From the NCBI GenBank assembly GCA_014898425.1, contig RCSZ01000014.1, positions 310,001-374,000 on the forward strand: a stretch of DNA of 64,000 bases, in the 5' to 3' direction. Made by a program: the position numbers and the translations under genes. The notes under the pieces were generated by a model. The model did no database searches. It was not told the origin of the DNA and was given only the letters and a program-made list of their open reading frames with translations. Source of the stretch: Botryotinia globosa (lineage: Eukaryota; Ascomycota; Leotiomycetes; Helotiales; Sclerotiniaceae). Positions 1 to 13,580 of the stretch are shown here, one piece after another. The stretch's first letter is position 1, and every line of letters begins with the position of its first letter.

Positions 1-115
1 ATGTCAAACAAACCAACGGGTATGCCGGCCCCTCGCAAACCCCGCATCGAGACCATCACCGAAGAAGCACCTAGCCATGACGGCACCCCAACGATAACAT
101 CATACCGGCGGCAAC
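1..115 (+). CDS. possible first exon of an unidentified gene at the window edge
   Basis: An ATG at base 1 opens a frame starting MSNKPTGMPAPRKPRIET and rich in P, T and E. It stays open to a GTGAGT donor-like site at 116; the unspliced frame stops at 118-120. The composition looks coding, but I found no matching acceptor or second exon and recognise no family. The ATG falling exactly on the window edge may be chance, and the true start could lie upstream. It overlaps a competing frame on the other strand, so at most one is likely real. Confidence 0.25.
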
Positions 116-430
116 TGTGAGTGACAGATATGCTAGACTACAAGTTATCCACGGCTTGCATAGCTGCAAAACTTCCTCAAACTTTCCAGCTTCAGACCTC
201 AATCCTTCAAGAGAGGGCGGTTCCGTAACAAGGTTTTGCAGTCGTTCTTTCTCGTTCTGCTGGGTAGTGACTGATACCGAATTCCATATGACTTCAAAGT
301 CTTCTTTCGACGAGGGCTTGTATTGTGAGAAGCTCACATCTGGATTACCATTCGACTTGGGGGCTATAGCCGTGCTGCTATCTTTGGTGGCTTGCTCTCC
401 TCCCATCTCGGCACATTCAGTAGATGCCAA
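71..430 (-). CDS. hypothetical small protein (119 codons, unconfirmed)
   Basis: The minus strand has an open frame from an ATG at 430 to a stop at 71, starting MASTECAEMGGEQ. The first 95 or so residues are polar and acidic with balanced composition, as in a real soluble protein. The last 25 residues turn hydrophobic and may be intron or 3' read-through. No family is recognised. It competes with the plus-strand frame at 1-115. I rate it slightly better than chance because of its residue composition only. Confidence 0.3.
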   Translation of the reverse strand: MASTECAEMGGEQATKDSSTAIAPKSNGNPDVSFSQYKPSSKEDFEVIWNSVSVTTQQNEKERLQNLVTEPPSLEGLRSEAGKFEEVLQLCKPWITCSLAYLSLTVAAGMMLSLGCRHG

Positions 431-607
431 GTTCCTATCAACCAGATCTGGAATATTACTCCTACATTATTAATTCTGCCAATCGAAATCCGTAAGAGAT
501 CACCGACCCCGGTGTATAAGGAAATCCAGAACATCGAACACCTATGAATAAGACAGATTGACTTACGCGGTGTTGGCGGTGGCGACTGCGTCGCTTCATC
601 GGAAGCA

Positions 608-661
608 CGTGATGGCTGTCACCCACCCGGGATTCCGTGACGGCTGTCGCCCACTCGGGAG
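608..661. repeat. imperfect 27-bp tandem direct repeat
   Basis: Two adjacent copies beginning tgatggctgtcacccac and tgacggctgtcgcccac differ only by transitions over most of their length. They lie about 210 bp upstream of the NmrA-like gene start. No function can be assigned. Confidence 0.6.
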
Positions 662-870
662 CTAGGCATCATCTTCCTGGCTCCCCTCTACGCTGGTCGG
701 GTAAGCAAGCACGTAGAAGCCTGTTGAAGCGGAACGGTCTCTACATAACAGAGACCTTATAAAGAATTGATATGCCCATCTCAAAAGAATATTCTGCACA
801 TTCAGAGAAATATCCTGCACATTCACAAGAACTGTAATAAGCACCTCACTCTATCTTGCCCCTTATTACA

Positions 871-1937
871 ATGGCCGCACAAGTAAATAAGGTCGCAATC
901 ATAGGCCACCGAGGTTGGGCGGCCGGGCCCATCGTCGAAGCTTTGGCAACTGCATCGGTGCAGCCTATCCGTATCCTGTATCGAGCCGGCTCAACCGTCG
1001 GAAATGTGCCAAAGAATGTCGAGTTAGCAGAATATTCTTGGGACCAAGAATCAAGTCTTGAAACAGCTTTGAGGGGTGTTGAAATTCTCATGTACGTTCC
1101 CCAAACAGTAAGAGTGCCACATCAGACTAACATCTGATTAGTTCTCTTATCGGCCATGATGGGCTTCATATGCAACAGAAGCTGATCCAGCCATGAAAGC
1201 TGCGGCTGTGAAACTATTCGCGCCGTCAGATCTTGCCCTGCCATATACAGCAGAGGAGAGTGCAACCGTTGCTGTCCCGAGAGGAAAAGAGGAACTAGAG
1301 AACGCACTTCATGACGCCGGCATACCTACCGTTACTGTTGTAATTGGTAACTTCGCGGCCTTCGCATTACAATCGCCGTAAGTCCATAGCGTGATGTTGA
1401 TGAAAATTGATTCTAAGTACAATTTTAGTTATATAGGCATCGATATCCCTCAAAATCGAATTGTTTTCACCGGGGATAGTAAGATGCAGCCCGTCTACCT
1501 CTGGTATGTTAGCTATGCCTATAAATATCTAGGTATCCAAACCGATATGAAGCACCCTGACACCGAACAGTTCTCGAAAGTATGTCGCTGCCGCTTACGT
1601 CTCTATTTTCGCCTATAACTCGCCTTCCGGCTTGAGTGGCCGTACAACAGGGCTGAATGAGCTGCATCCTACAGGTGCGGAGATAGCTGCAGCGATGGAG
1701 GAACTTGCTGGACGACCTCCACAGACTGCGGAGGAAAGCATTGAGAACATGAGATTGCAGTCCTTGGAAGGTAATTTGGCGGCCCTAGTTCGGAAGAAAA
1801 TGGGTGAAGGCACACATGATGTGGGGTCTGATATCTGGGATGTAGCGGGGTATCCGAAGGCTACTATCAGAGAGTTGATTGTGGATGGCAAATTGGACGA
1901 GGAGCAGTCCTATATCCAGCCACTGCAGGAGAAATGA
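871..1937 (+). pseudogene. NmrA-like NAD(P)-binding family protein with a frameshift
   Basis: NmrA/isoflavone-reductase-like proteins are atypical short-chain dehydrogenase folds that bind NAD(P) and act as oxidoreductases or redox sensors in the cytosol. Proposed exons are 871-1091, 1142-1377, 1429-1503 and 1571-1937. The N-terminus MAAQVNKVAIIGHRGWAAG is a Rossmann glycine motif. Later come ISLIGHDG, VKLFAPSDLA, GIPTVTVVIGNF and FTGDSKMQPVYLC, all in family order, and a C-terminal helical part ending PLQEK. Introns 1092-1141, 1378-1428 and 1504-1570 rejoin conserved blocks. Inside exon 2, near 1186-1192, the frame shifts by one base: the reading before gives KLIQP then stop, while AMKAAAVKLF follows in another frame. 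One extra base would restore continuity. Splice alternatives that avoid the shift lose the conserved strand. It is either a recent pseudogene or a sequence error. Confidence 0.7.
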
Positions 1938-2754
1938 TGCCGCTCTTCACAGAGCGTGAAACTGTGTCCAAGCTGGTCTTTACCCAAGAAGTGTATCGGC
2001 TCCCAAAAGTAGCGGGCGACAGAATTGCCATTTGAAATATATCAGATTAATAAATGTTTTAGATTAGAGATTAGATCTATAAAAAAAGGCGATCCGAGTA
2101 AGCCCTTAATTTGCGGTGTATAGATAATATTAGTTATAAATGTTAGCTACCTAGCTACAGGTCAACATTCAGATTGAATTATAAAGAAGGAAAAACTCGT
2201 GATTAGCATCTCAAGCTAGTGCATATTGAGTGAAGTGGGTCCAACTTCAGTCCAGTTCGAGCCGATAAGATCAGCTGTGGATAAGCTAACTTCTTTTGGA
2301 TTATCACGAGATCTGATCCAATCATATCAAGTTTGTGGATCTCATATCGATTGAGGTGCATGGTGGGGTAAAAAGTATGTGGGAGCGGCCGCGGTCATAT
2401 CGACATGGAGGAAAAAAACTCTTCAAGTCAATCAGGTTATCTAGCTACCTAGGTAGTTTTGACAGCGAGCGGCCCATTATTTGTTGCTTCTTATAAATTT
2501 CTACCATTGCCGCTTCTTTTCCATTCCAGAGGTCACTTGTTAAAAGAACTACTGTACATATTTGTACCTGCAATCTAAGGATTCTACGAAGATAACCGAG
2601 ACCCATTGATTCACTCCAAGTCTCCATCAAGCAAAGATCTCTTCTTTTCTCCCTCAATATATTTCCTACTCGTTTTTTGAAGCCCCTCACTTCTCCTCCG
2701 CGATACATCTTTCCTCTAACGTCAAATCGATTCTCTTCCAAACTCATAGCAAAG
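1938..2754. other. intergenic, no gene seen; spe3 5' region
   Basis: No coding frame is supported. It holds a 12-bp palindrome, ctacctaggtag, at 2445-2456, and the presumed promoter and CT-rich leader (about 2620-2750) of the spermidine synthase gene. Minus-strand frames here have no coding character. Confidence 0.6.
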
Positions 2755-4108
<1,354 letters not shown>

Positions 4109-4615
4109 GGTGTTGATCCGGCTTGACTCTCTTCGCGTCGAGGAGACAGAACTTTAGGCATTCATCACAAATATGTGTGGATATAGTTTACTCGGAGCTA
4201 GCTAGTTATCTGCGGATCTCATACCTCTAGCTAGGAAATATCATACCCAAAATGAATAAATGACAACACAAGCATGATCATCTTTTCTCCCTTGATTGAG
4301 GTAGCATGACTGTATGAGAACCGCGTTATTTGATTTTCTTTAACCCGTGGCCAATGACGAAGAGAAATATATCATGAATTGTAATATCCGACTGATCTTC
4401 ATCTGTAAATTACGAATACCTTGTTTCCACGTGTATTCCCCTGGATTAAGGGAACGGGCAGGGCTGGAAATGGTAGCCACTACTAGGTAGATAGCTCGAT
4501 GTTGCTAAGTGCACGTCCCATACGGAAACTCTATAATAGCCGATATTTGCTAATTATCCCACCTTTCATTCTTGAATTGGGCGGGGAATCAATACGAAAT
4601 ACATATCACGGTATC
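4109..4615. other. intergenic, nothing distinctive
   Basis: This spacer holds the spe3 3' end, with an aataaa-like signal near 4253, and the promoter of the next gene. No coding frame or repeat stands out. Confidence 0.6.
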
Positions 4616-5666
4616 ATGATCAGAACTGCTCTAAGACATCTACCCAAGCTCACCTCAGTACAAACAGTTTCCTTTTCAAGGCAAGCTACACGCAGCATGT
4701 CTCAATTACTTAAGAAACCAGTCAAAATCGCCTTGATACAACTGGCTAGTGGTTCGTATTCCATGCCTAGTCGTCAACGAACTTCATTGTGATACACCAT
4801 AGGAGACTAATCAACTCACAACAGGCTCTGACAAATCTCAGAATCTTGCACATGCCCGCGAAAAGGTTGTTGAAGCTGCATCAGCCGGTGCAAAAATTAT
4901 TGTACTCCCTGAGTGTTTTAACTCTCCCTACGGTACTCAATATTTCCCCAAATATGCGGATACTCTCCTACCTTCTCCCCCCACTTCTGAACAATCGCCC
5001 TCATTCCACGCCCTCAGTGCGATGGCCGCGGAGACGAAAACGTATCTCATAGGCGGTAGTATCCCAGAATACTCTCCCACCACCAAAAACCATTACAATA
5101 CCTCGTTAACATTCTCCCCATCTGGTGAATTGTTGGCTACCCATCGAAAGGTTCATCTCTTTGATATCGATATTCCCGGGAAGATCACATTCAGAGAATC
5201 GGAGGTTCTTTCTCCAGGTAATCATGTTACTATGATTGATCTGCCAGAATACGGTAAGATAGCAGTGGCCATTTGCTATGATGTTCGATTCCCAGAGTTA
5301 GCTATGATTGCTGCGCGAAAGGGGTGTTTTGCCTTGATATACCCTGGCGCGTTCAATACTACAACAGGTCCTCTACATTGGAGATTGCAAGGGCAGGCAA
5401 GAGCTATGGACAATCAGATATATGTGGCTTTGTGCAGCCCTGCTAGGGATGAAACTGCTAGTTACCACGCTTGGGGACACAGCTTGGTTGTTGATCCAAT
5501 GGCACAGGTGCTTGTTGAAGCCGCTGAGAAAGAGGAAATCGTCTATGCTGAATTGAATGGAGAAAAAATTGAAGAGACCAGAAAGGGAATCCCAATACAG
5601 ACACAGAGAAGGTTTGATGTATATAAAGATGTCAGCGAAGACTTCAAGAATGGAAATGAAGAGTAA
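4616..5666 (+). CDS. NIT3: nitrilase-superfamily omega-amidase (Nit3/Nit2-like)
   Basis: Omega-amidases hydrolyse alpha-ketoglutaramate and alpha-ketosuccinamate to oxo acids and ammonia, in cytosol and/or mitochondria. Exons 4616-4751 and 4825-5666 (intron 4752-4824) give 325 aa. An internal ATG at 4697 would give 298 aa, close to the usual length. The first 27 residues are rich in R, S and T without acidic residues, as in a mitochondrial presequence, so two products from alternative starts are plausible. The nitrilase triad is visible: Glu in IVLPECFNSPYG, Lys in THRKVHLFDIDIPG, Cys in AVAICYDVRFPELA. Further family blocks are IYPGAFNTTTGPLHW and ARAMDNQIYVALCSPA, with GHSLVVDP near the end. 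It is in tandem with spe3, about 500 bp apart; no functional link is implied. Confidence 0.95.
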
Positions 5667-6212
5667 TAGGCCGAAAATATCAATATATCATGTTCACGGG
5701 ATACAGCGCCTGCACCCATCGGTCCTTCCAGCCACAATGATACCTTGTAGTTCATTGCAAGAAACAAGCATAAATAACTGTTGGCTACGTTCATCACATG
5801 CAACGATTTTAGAAGGGTCTGAAAATTACAAACATCACAAGCTAGCGATTTGAGATAGGATCTCATATGAAAGTAATTGCACATTGAACTTCAAAGTGTT
5901 CCCATTTCAATGCCACAGGTGCTAATGATGAGTGAGTAACAAGTATTGCCATAGGTACTCAAATGGAAGGTACAAGTTGCGATCAGTTCATGGATGCTCG
6001 CGGAATCCTGTTTTATGGCAATCCCCCAATGGCTCCTTCCTGTCACATTTTATCTCTGGTTGACCTTCAATTCAACTTGTACAGCTTCACACTCATTAAT
6101 ATACAATAGAATTAAGTCATTACACTCATTTGATTAAATTCATTTTACCACAAACATCCTAATAATATTCATTACCTCATGTACCTTTAGAATATCACGT
6201 TTTCAACGACCG
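5667..6212. other. intergenic, no gene seen
   Basis: AT-rich spacer between the omega-amidase gene and the giant MFS gene. Short frames on either strand lack coding character. The last 150 bp are probably the promoter and leader of the downstream gene. Confidence 0.55.
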
Positions 6213-9200
6213 ATGGACTCCCCGTCCGTTGGGCCGGCTGAAGTACCTGTCATTGGCCGCAGAAGAGCATCTTCTGCACAGAGTACTAGTTTTGAGTACC
6301 CTACGAATTGTCGTGTTGAGGAAGATATTCTCTCTCGCATTCGTGCTCTTGTTTTATCTCGTAATACAAGCCGCCCTCCTCGAACCCCTCATCCATCTGA
6401 CGAGCGCAACCCCCCGCGCCACGAAAACAGAGCTTTCGGAAGCCTTGACGACTATATCAGCCCCCCAAAGCCTGCAAGAGGTGTACACTCTGATTCTGGA
6501 TACTTGGGCGTAGAGCCACATGCCTGTAACTTTAGGGGCTCTGACGGTAGCATGGATATCGACGTCCCACCTCTTCAAATATCTCGACAAAACTCCAACC
6601 CTAGTGTGTCTCCGAAACGCACAGCTAGATTAAGAGGCTCGAGCTCTGCCAACGATCTTCGAATAGACGGTGGTGCTAGTGACATTAATCCTTCCACTGA
6701 CTCAAAGCTGCTCAAGTCAACATCTACGCCCAAGAAGAAGTATTTCAAACTTCCTAGATTGGTAGTACGAGATATCAAAGAGCCTGATTACCCCAGCGGT
6801 AACAAAGTCGCAGTTGGATCCTGCATGCCACCGTTGAAGAATATATACCACAAGGTCCCTACCGAAGATACATCTGACCAGGATGTCCATTCGACTTGTC
6901 CTCATTGTGAGCAGCCAACAGATGCAGAATGTCCGGAACTTGCAGTAGCCGATGCAAAGTTATCCAGATTCTCCACGCTTCCTCAGTCTCCTCCAGAAGA
7001 AGTGAAAGGCCAACCAGAAATCGTCTGTTCGCCAACATGTCCTCCAAATTGCCAAGAACACTACCTTTATCACCCACTACCCAATATTATGCCTCCAGGA
7101 GATCAGCTCAATATTGACATAAGGCTGGCCGAAGAAGAAATTGCTAACCTTGACTTTGCACTCAACGATATCAAAGCTCATGAGGCTTTAGGGCTATCCT
7201 TGGGCTACAAACCCAAATTACGCGAATCTCGTGTCCAAGATAATATGAAATCAGAGTCTTCCTTCAGAACAGCAACCATAACGAATCCAAGAGATACTGA
7301 AGGATCTCCACCTCCAACTAGAGGAAGCAGTGTTAGCTCGGTTGACACATTTCCCCATGTTTTGACCAGTGAGATGGCTGTTGATGAACTAATTTCCCGA
7401 CCGCTTTCTTCAGCGGTCGTCACCAATTTCAGCTTGCCAGGGCCTAAAGCTAAGGCTACTATTTCTGTATCTAAGGATGACACGCGACAAGCTGTGCCTC
7501 CAAAACTACGTCGGTCTCCCTCTGTTGAATCTATTCAAGCGAAAACAAAAACACCTTCATTACTTTCTGGAGCATCTAGAACCTCTCTACGCCACTCTTT
7601 GCTCAAAACATCTCTAGCCACAGGTACGCCAGTAGATACTGGGCTGCCAGTCTCACCAGTCTTGACACCTGTAGTATTAGCATCCAATAGCGCGACAGAA
7701 AATGTTACCTCGCCACAGCAGATCGCCACGCCGAGCTTGGGCATAAAAATACCGCTAGAGCCAATACTAGCAGATCTTGCTGCGGCAGCTAGTCTCTCTT
7801 CAATGTACCGTAAAAATGAGAAAGACGGCCTTGCGAGCCCCTCTGAGATGTCATCGCATAACAAATTTGTTATAGAAGAGATATCGCCTTCATGTATCAA
7901 GCTAGGCTATATTGACAAGTCAAGCCCATCAGTCCCATTATTGACTGCTGTTGTAACCGTTCCCAAGAAACCAGAGCCAACAGAGAACCTTGGAGATACT
8001 TCTAGCAACAACCCCAGTATTCCTGAACGCAATGAAGCTCGTAAGAAAGTCGTTACAGATCAGAAGTCCGTTGAAGAAATACAGCGAAGAGATGCCTCTG
8101 AAGCCTTTCCATCTATCGATCCCCTAAATGCATCCTACTGGGGCTTTGTCCCTGCAGTCAGAGACGCCGTTCAAGATGCAGTCAAAGTAGCTGTTCGTAA
8201 TGCTATACAAGACATTGTCATACCACCTGGGATTGAAAAGGCTGAGGCATCTGATGCCTACAGAATGCTTGTTGCTGATTCCCTAGCTGAAGCGGCCAAA
8301 ACTGCCGATGAATACCTTCGACGAGATTCTTTATGGACCCAGGCACCGGAATCGGCTCTCGAGTCAGCCCCCGAATCCTACTTTGATGACAAGTCGGCTC
8401 AGATATCAAGAATTGATTTCTCTCCAACCAAGGAAGAAGTAACCAAACCTCAAAGCCTTGCAGCAAATGCCGGCGAAGTGGAAGAAATACCTCTTGGCTC
8501 AACCAGCGGAAACAGGAGACATGAATCATCAAAAGCCACCACCACTATTTATGATGTTATTCCTCCACGGGATTCTTCAAAGAATCGTGCTCATGCATCC
8601 AAGAATGGGACCGCGAATGCATCCCCCACACCTTCGCAAAAAGATGCTTCAAGACGACGTGGCTCAAAGGGAGCCTTGATGTCAGTTGCGGATTCTACCA
8701 CCAACACTACCTCGGATGAAAGGACAACGAATAGCAAGAATACCGTTCATTGGCTCAAAGAGCTACTGAGCAGTAATGATGCGTACGCACCTAGACTGAC
8801 CGCCTTACCACCCCGGTCTCGACGTGCCGAAGCTCTAAGCGGGTCTAGTGGTCGCCAAAGGTCATTCACGGCACCAACAGAGCCTGTAGAGGAACTTTTT
8901 CTTGGCGCTACACCAAGCCCTCTCGAGACGAAGCCGAAGATTACTTTTGCTGATCCGAAAGACAAGGGGGCAGCTGTTGCAGCAACTTTTACAAGGACTA
9001 TCAACGATCTTGAAAAACTTCTCAACGAAGCACTGTCGATTGCGAAGCAAGCTGCCGAGAGGAATGACGACAACAGTGTCCCAAACATTCTCAATAACGC
9101 AGCTGCAATCTTGAAAGGTGGTCGCCAATTCATGGATAGTGGAAAAACTTCTGTCTCCCAGATAGTTCGTAGAAGACCTAGAGCAGAAGTAATGTCAAGC

Positions 9201-12200
9201 GTTGAAAGTTTGCCAAGTGCTCACGAAAGTGCTCGCAGTTATTCTGGAACAAGCACTGAAGGCAATACCGACGATGATGAGCTTACCGATTATGAAATAA
9301 TAGACCAGGCACCTGCCACGGATGTTATCATCGAGGAGCCGGTGGAAAGGCAAGAATACCTGAAGATTGTTGATCCTAGCCTTGATATGCCCGACCAAGC
9401 TTTTAGAAAACGCGAGCGAAGTGCAACTTGGGATAGCTCTAGAGCTTTACAAGCTTTGGATATCCCAATAGATGCAAAGAAACAGAGAATACTAACACAG
9501 CCCCACATTATACCAAGACAAAGCACTGCGGGAGTTTCGCCATCATCCGAGTCCAATAGGGTCAATTCCAATCCAGTTCATGGCAATCTTGAGGTATGTC
9601 AATGGCATCCATCACTCTATACTACAGAATGCTTTATACAAGTTGTCTATTCAAAGTATACTAATAAAAGCAGAAACCATCAAGAACAACCACATCGGGC
9701 GGCTTTGGCTGGCAAGACATATCTGAGCATCCTACGATCTACCAATCTCCTAGTCTTTTGCGTTCTCAGAGTGGCGAAGAAGTGCGTCCTGGAAAGCAAC
9801 TCTATGAAGAGGACAAAACGACACTCGCAAAATTGCCAGTCACAACACTGCGTGGTAAATCTTCGGTCTCGAATAGTCTTGATGGCTCACACCCCTCTGA
9901 AACGGTTGATTTTCAGACCGGATTCCATCATGAATACATTATGCAGCATGTCGAAGGAAGAGGTGGATTAGCTCAAAGTCAGCCACGGAGTCGACTGAGA
10001 AGTCGAGCTCAGACACAATACCGGCAGGTTGCACAAAATGGCGAGGGTGGAGAAGCGGGAGCAGGGGCTGGGGGTGAAGAAGATAGAGACAAAGTAGTGG
10101 AGCTACGAGATCAGCGCCCGACCATGAACCGAGATGGCTCAAATCGGTCAGCAAACATAAACCTAAATATGAGCCATCATTTTTTCAATCTCCAAGGTAA
10201 AAGGCATGTCAGTCTGAAAGAGCATAAAGGATTCAGTCTAGCAAGAACCCATAAGCGCAGACCTATTGCCAGAGATTGGTCTCCTTCCCGCAAGAGATTC
10301 ACAGCTGTTATAACGTGTCTTAGTACGTTCCTCATCGGTCTTGTAATCGGGATTTATGCTGGTGAGGTCCCTTCGATTCAATATTCGATTGTGGACCTGC
10401 ACCATTTCACGGTTCTTGGGAACGTCTTCTTTTTCATAGGTCTTGCTATCCCGACAACTTTCTTTTGGCCGCTTCCACTCTTGCACGGCCGAAAGCCATA
10501 TATTCTTGGTTCAATGTCACTTGCTATGCCGCTACTTTTTCCTCAAGCTCTGGCTGTTGGTGCAACTCGAAATCCACAACTGGCCGGTTGGAGAATTGGC
10601 TTGCTTCTGTCTCGATCCTTCATGGGATTTGCACTTGGGTTTGCTAACATGAACTTTCTGTCCACTTTGATGGATCTCTTTGGCGCGTCACTTCAAAGTG
10701 CCAATCCTCATCAAGAATTCGTTGATGAAGGTGATGTCAGACGTCATGGCGGAGGCATGGGTCTGTGGTTGGGAATATGGACCTGGTGTTACGTTGGGTC
10801 TATTGGAGTTGGATTCTTGCTCGGTGCAGTCATTATAAACTTCTTGACGCCTGCTTGGGGCTTTTACATCAGCATTGCTATTCTTGCTCTAGTCTTGGTT
10901 TTGAATGTTGTTGCTCCCGAAGTTCGACGTTCTGCTTTTAGACGATCTGTTGCCGAAGTAAGGAAAGACGATCAGGTTTCTAGAAGATTAGCAAAGGGTG
11001 AGGTTAAAATGCATAGAGTTCATACCGGACCCAAGTGGTGGGGCGAGGAATTTCATCATGGTGTGTTGTTGTCGAAGAGTATGATGCGCCAGCCGGGATT
11101 TTTGGTTCTAGCATTCTACCAGGCATGGATTTATGGTCAGATCATTTTGATCATGATTGTAAGCTACGGTGAAAATCTCCAAAATAAAGACTTTTGCTAA
11201 CAAAGGCTAGCTTCTCGGTTCACTGACTTCGAAATACTACAAATTCAAATCTCCATATGTTGGGGCAAGCGTGGCATCAATTCCGCTCGGTGCGCTCCTA
11301 TCTGTTCCATTCCAAAAAGCAGGAATCTTCAGTCGAGAACGTAAAGAGGGGATGGAAAGTGACGATGATACTTTGAAGAAAAAGAAAGTCTCATTATCAT
11401 CTCATTTCGTTCGACGCACAATTTTTGTTATACTTCTTCCATTCATGGGCCTAGCTTATACACTTTCATCTACTGGACCACCCGTTCCATTTATGTTGCC
11501 TATCATTTGGGCTGCTGCAATTGGATTTCTCTCGAACCTTGCAGTCGCTGAATGTAATGGTATCATTATGGAAACTTTTGATACTTCGGATCTTCAGCCT
11601 GGTATGACGGGACGCCCAAGAAGTGGGAGTAAATCCGGAAAAGTAACCAATTACTCTTGTTTTCCACGTGTGTGTGCTGCCTTTGGGATTACGCAAGGAA
11701 TAGGATTTTGCATCGCAGCAATGGCAAGTGGTATTGGGGGAGTTGCACAAAGACATCTGGGTCAACAGGCCGCTACGGGCGTCATGTGTGGTGTTTTACT
11801 GATTCTTTCCATTCTTCTCATATGTGTCCTCGCACGGTTTCAAGATGTACAAATTATCCCGGAATCGAAGACTGGAGAGATGGAACGGTATCAGGCAATG
11901 AAGAGGGAACAATATATTCAAGGGAACGCGGGAAATGGTGCGGATGATGAATGGAGACCGATTATCATTGGCAACCCAACACACATCATGCGCAGAATGA
12001 GCGTCTTGGAAATGGGCAGTATGACGAGGTGGACCGAAATTCGAAATAAAAATCGTTTGGTGGATGAAAAGAGCTTGGAGGCCAGACATGCGAATTTGAA
12101 TACGTTAGTTCAGGTAGAGAAGAAGTTGAAGGAGAAAAGAAAGCATGTCGTTGAGACAGTGAGGAGGAGCTTGAGTGGGAGCAGAGATGGTGGGGATGAT

Positions 12201-12662
12201 GTTAGAGAGTATAGCTATGAGGAGAAGATCACGACTCGTAATTTGGTACCGGTTGGAGGGGTGATGGAATATGGTGACGAGAGAATGGATTTTAGAGATG
12301 ATAGAATGGGAAAGGTTATGGGGAATAGTGGGAGAGAGAGTCGAGGTGGGGATGTGAGAGAGAGGGTGGTGCAAGAGAAGGAGGTTACGACAACGCAGAG
12401 GAGTATGCCGATCCCACAGGATGAATTGAGCGGGTTAACAGAAATTGATTTGGGAGTACCGGAAGCAGGAAATGCTGAAGTGGAGGAACAAGGAGAGAGA
12501 AATGAGGGTGCTAGGAGTAGAGGGGCGGGAAGTAGAAGAGAGACAAGAGCTAGTGCGAGGGGTGGAGATAGAGATAGGGACAGAGAGGGTTACGATCCGA
12601 GATTGAGGAGAGGTACGGTGGTCGGTAGTAGAGGGGATATCATTGAGGAGTTGATGAAGTGA
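6213..12662 (+). CDS. giant MFS transporter with long disordered N-terminus
   Basis: Exons 6213-9593, 9674-11158 and 11211-12662 (introns 80 and 52 bp, both GT-AG and in frame) give about 2105 aa. Residues 1 to roughly 1330 are low-complexity, rich in S, P, T and charge, with a small Cys/His cluster CPHCEQPTDAEC near residue 230. The membrane part covers about residues 1335-1830 and has about 12 hydrophobic segments, beginning FTAVITCLSTFLIGLVIGIY. After the second segment comes LLHGRKPYILGS, a degenerate MFS motif A. A large loop splits the two halves. The C-terminal tail, from about 1840, is charged and R/E/G-rich (DRDRDREGYDPRL). The membrane topology is typical of the drug/H+ antiporter-type superfamily, but the substrate cannot be told. 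The N-terminal extension is far longer than the whole usual 450-600 aa transporter and may be a regulatory or scaffold region. The frames continue across both junctions, so I see one gene, not two. Confidence 0.85.
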
Positions 12663-13580
12663 AGATGATGGTTGAAATAGGATTAAGATCGGAGTTGGTA
12701 AGATTGCAGGGCTAGAATACAGAGTGAGGAATGATAGGGGGAAGCTGAGAGTAGTTAGATTGATTAGGCGAATTGAAATTCAATATTCCTAGAGAGCTGA
12801 GACTGAGTGTTGAAGTTGGTTGCGCGATTGACAGGAGTGACATTCGAGATGAACTAATGAAGTAATGTTGTTGGCTCGGCGAGATGATATGTGCATGATG
12901 GGGTAGAGGGTCTCAGCATCTGATCAGCCGGCAGATTGGGATGGGATCAAAAGAAGGTGGAGTGCATTAGGATGATGTGAAATCGCGTATGAATATTCTT
13001 TCAAGTGGTAACTGACATGAGACCTTGTAAGCCCCTGCGACTCCTAGAGGAATTTTTTATGTTTTCCTGAGGAAAAACTACACGGGAAACAAACAACTAT
13101 CGTGCTAGGGTTAGAAAGTAGTGTCTCAGATTACTTGGGTGTATCCACATCAAACGAGCAGAAGGGAAATTGGAGCGCTTTTTATATCTGTCAAGTAAAT
13201 TCTTACTCTTGTTTAGTTAATTACCTCTATCTATCTATCTATCTATCCAAATGGAAATATACAGTATTATGTATATGTATATTGCCTCCAATACCGTCAA
13301 TAACTCCTCGCTATGCAAATGCTTCAAAAATATCATACTGGTATCATCTGTACTCATACGTAGTGCATCATACGAATGCAAACACATGATTGCATCTCAA
13401 GACTGTGAATACATACATGTATGTATGTATGATCATGGCGAATAAATCATGTCGTCTCCTCCTTTTTATTTCCGTCAATACAACGTTCTATGCACGTCGT
13501 TCCTATCTTACATTCTCGTAAGTGTGCGCAACCACATCTTTTCAACGTTCTTCCTTGCACAAACTCGTCCTAAAAGCCCC
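12663..13580. other. intergenic between convergent MFS genes
   Basis: It holds the 3' ends of two convergent genes. A CTAT microsatellite of about 5 copies lies near 13228-13248 and a short catgtatgtatgtatg tract near 13418-13434. No supported coding frame. Confidence 0.6.

Noticed and set aside
9594..9971. Continuation of the 1252-codon frame past 9593 as coding
   Set aside because: A GTATGT donor at 9594 and CAG acceptor at 9673 join exon 1 in frame to the MFS-bearing exon; the read-through tail has random composition.
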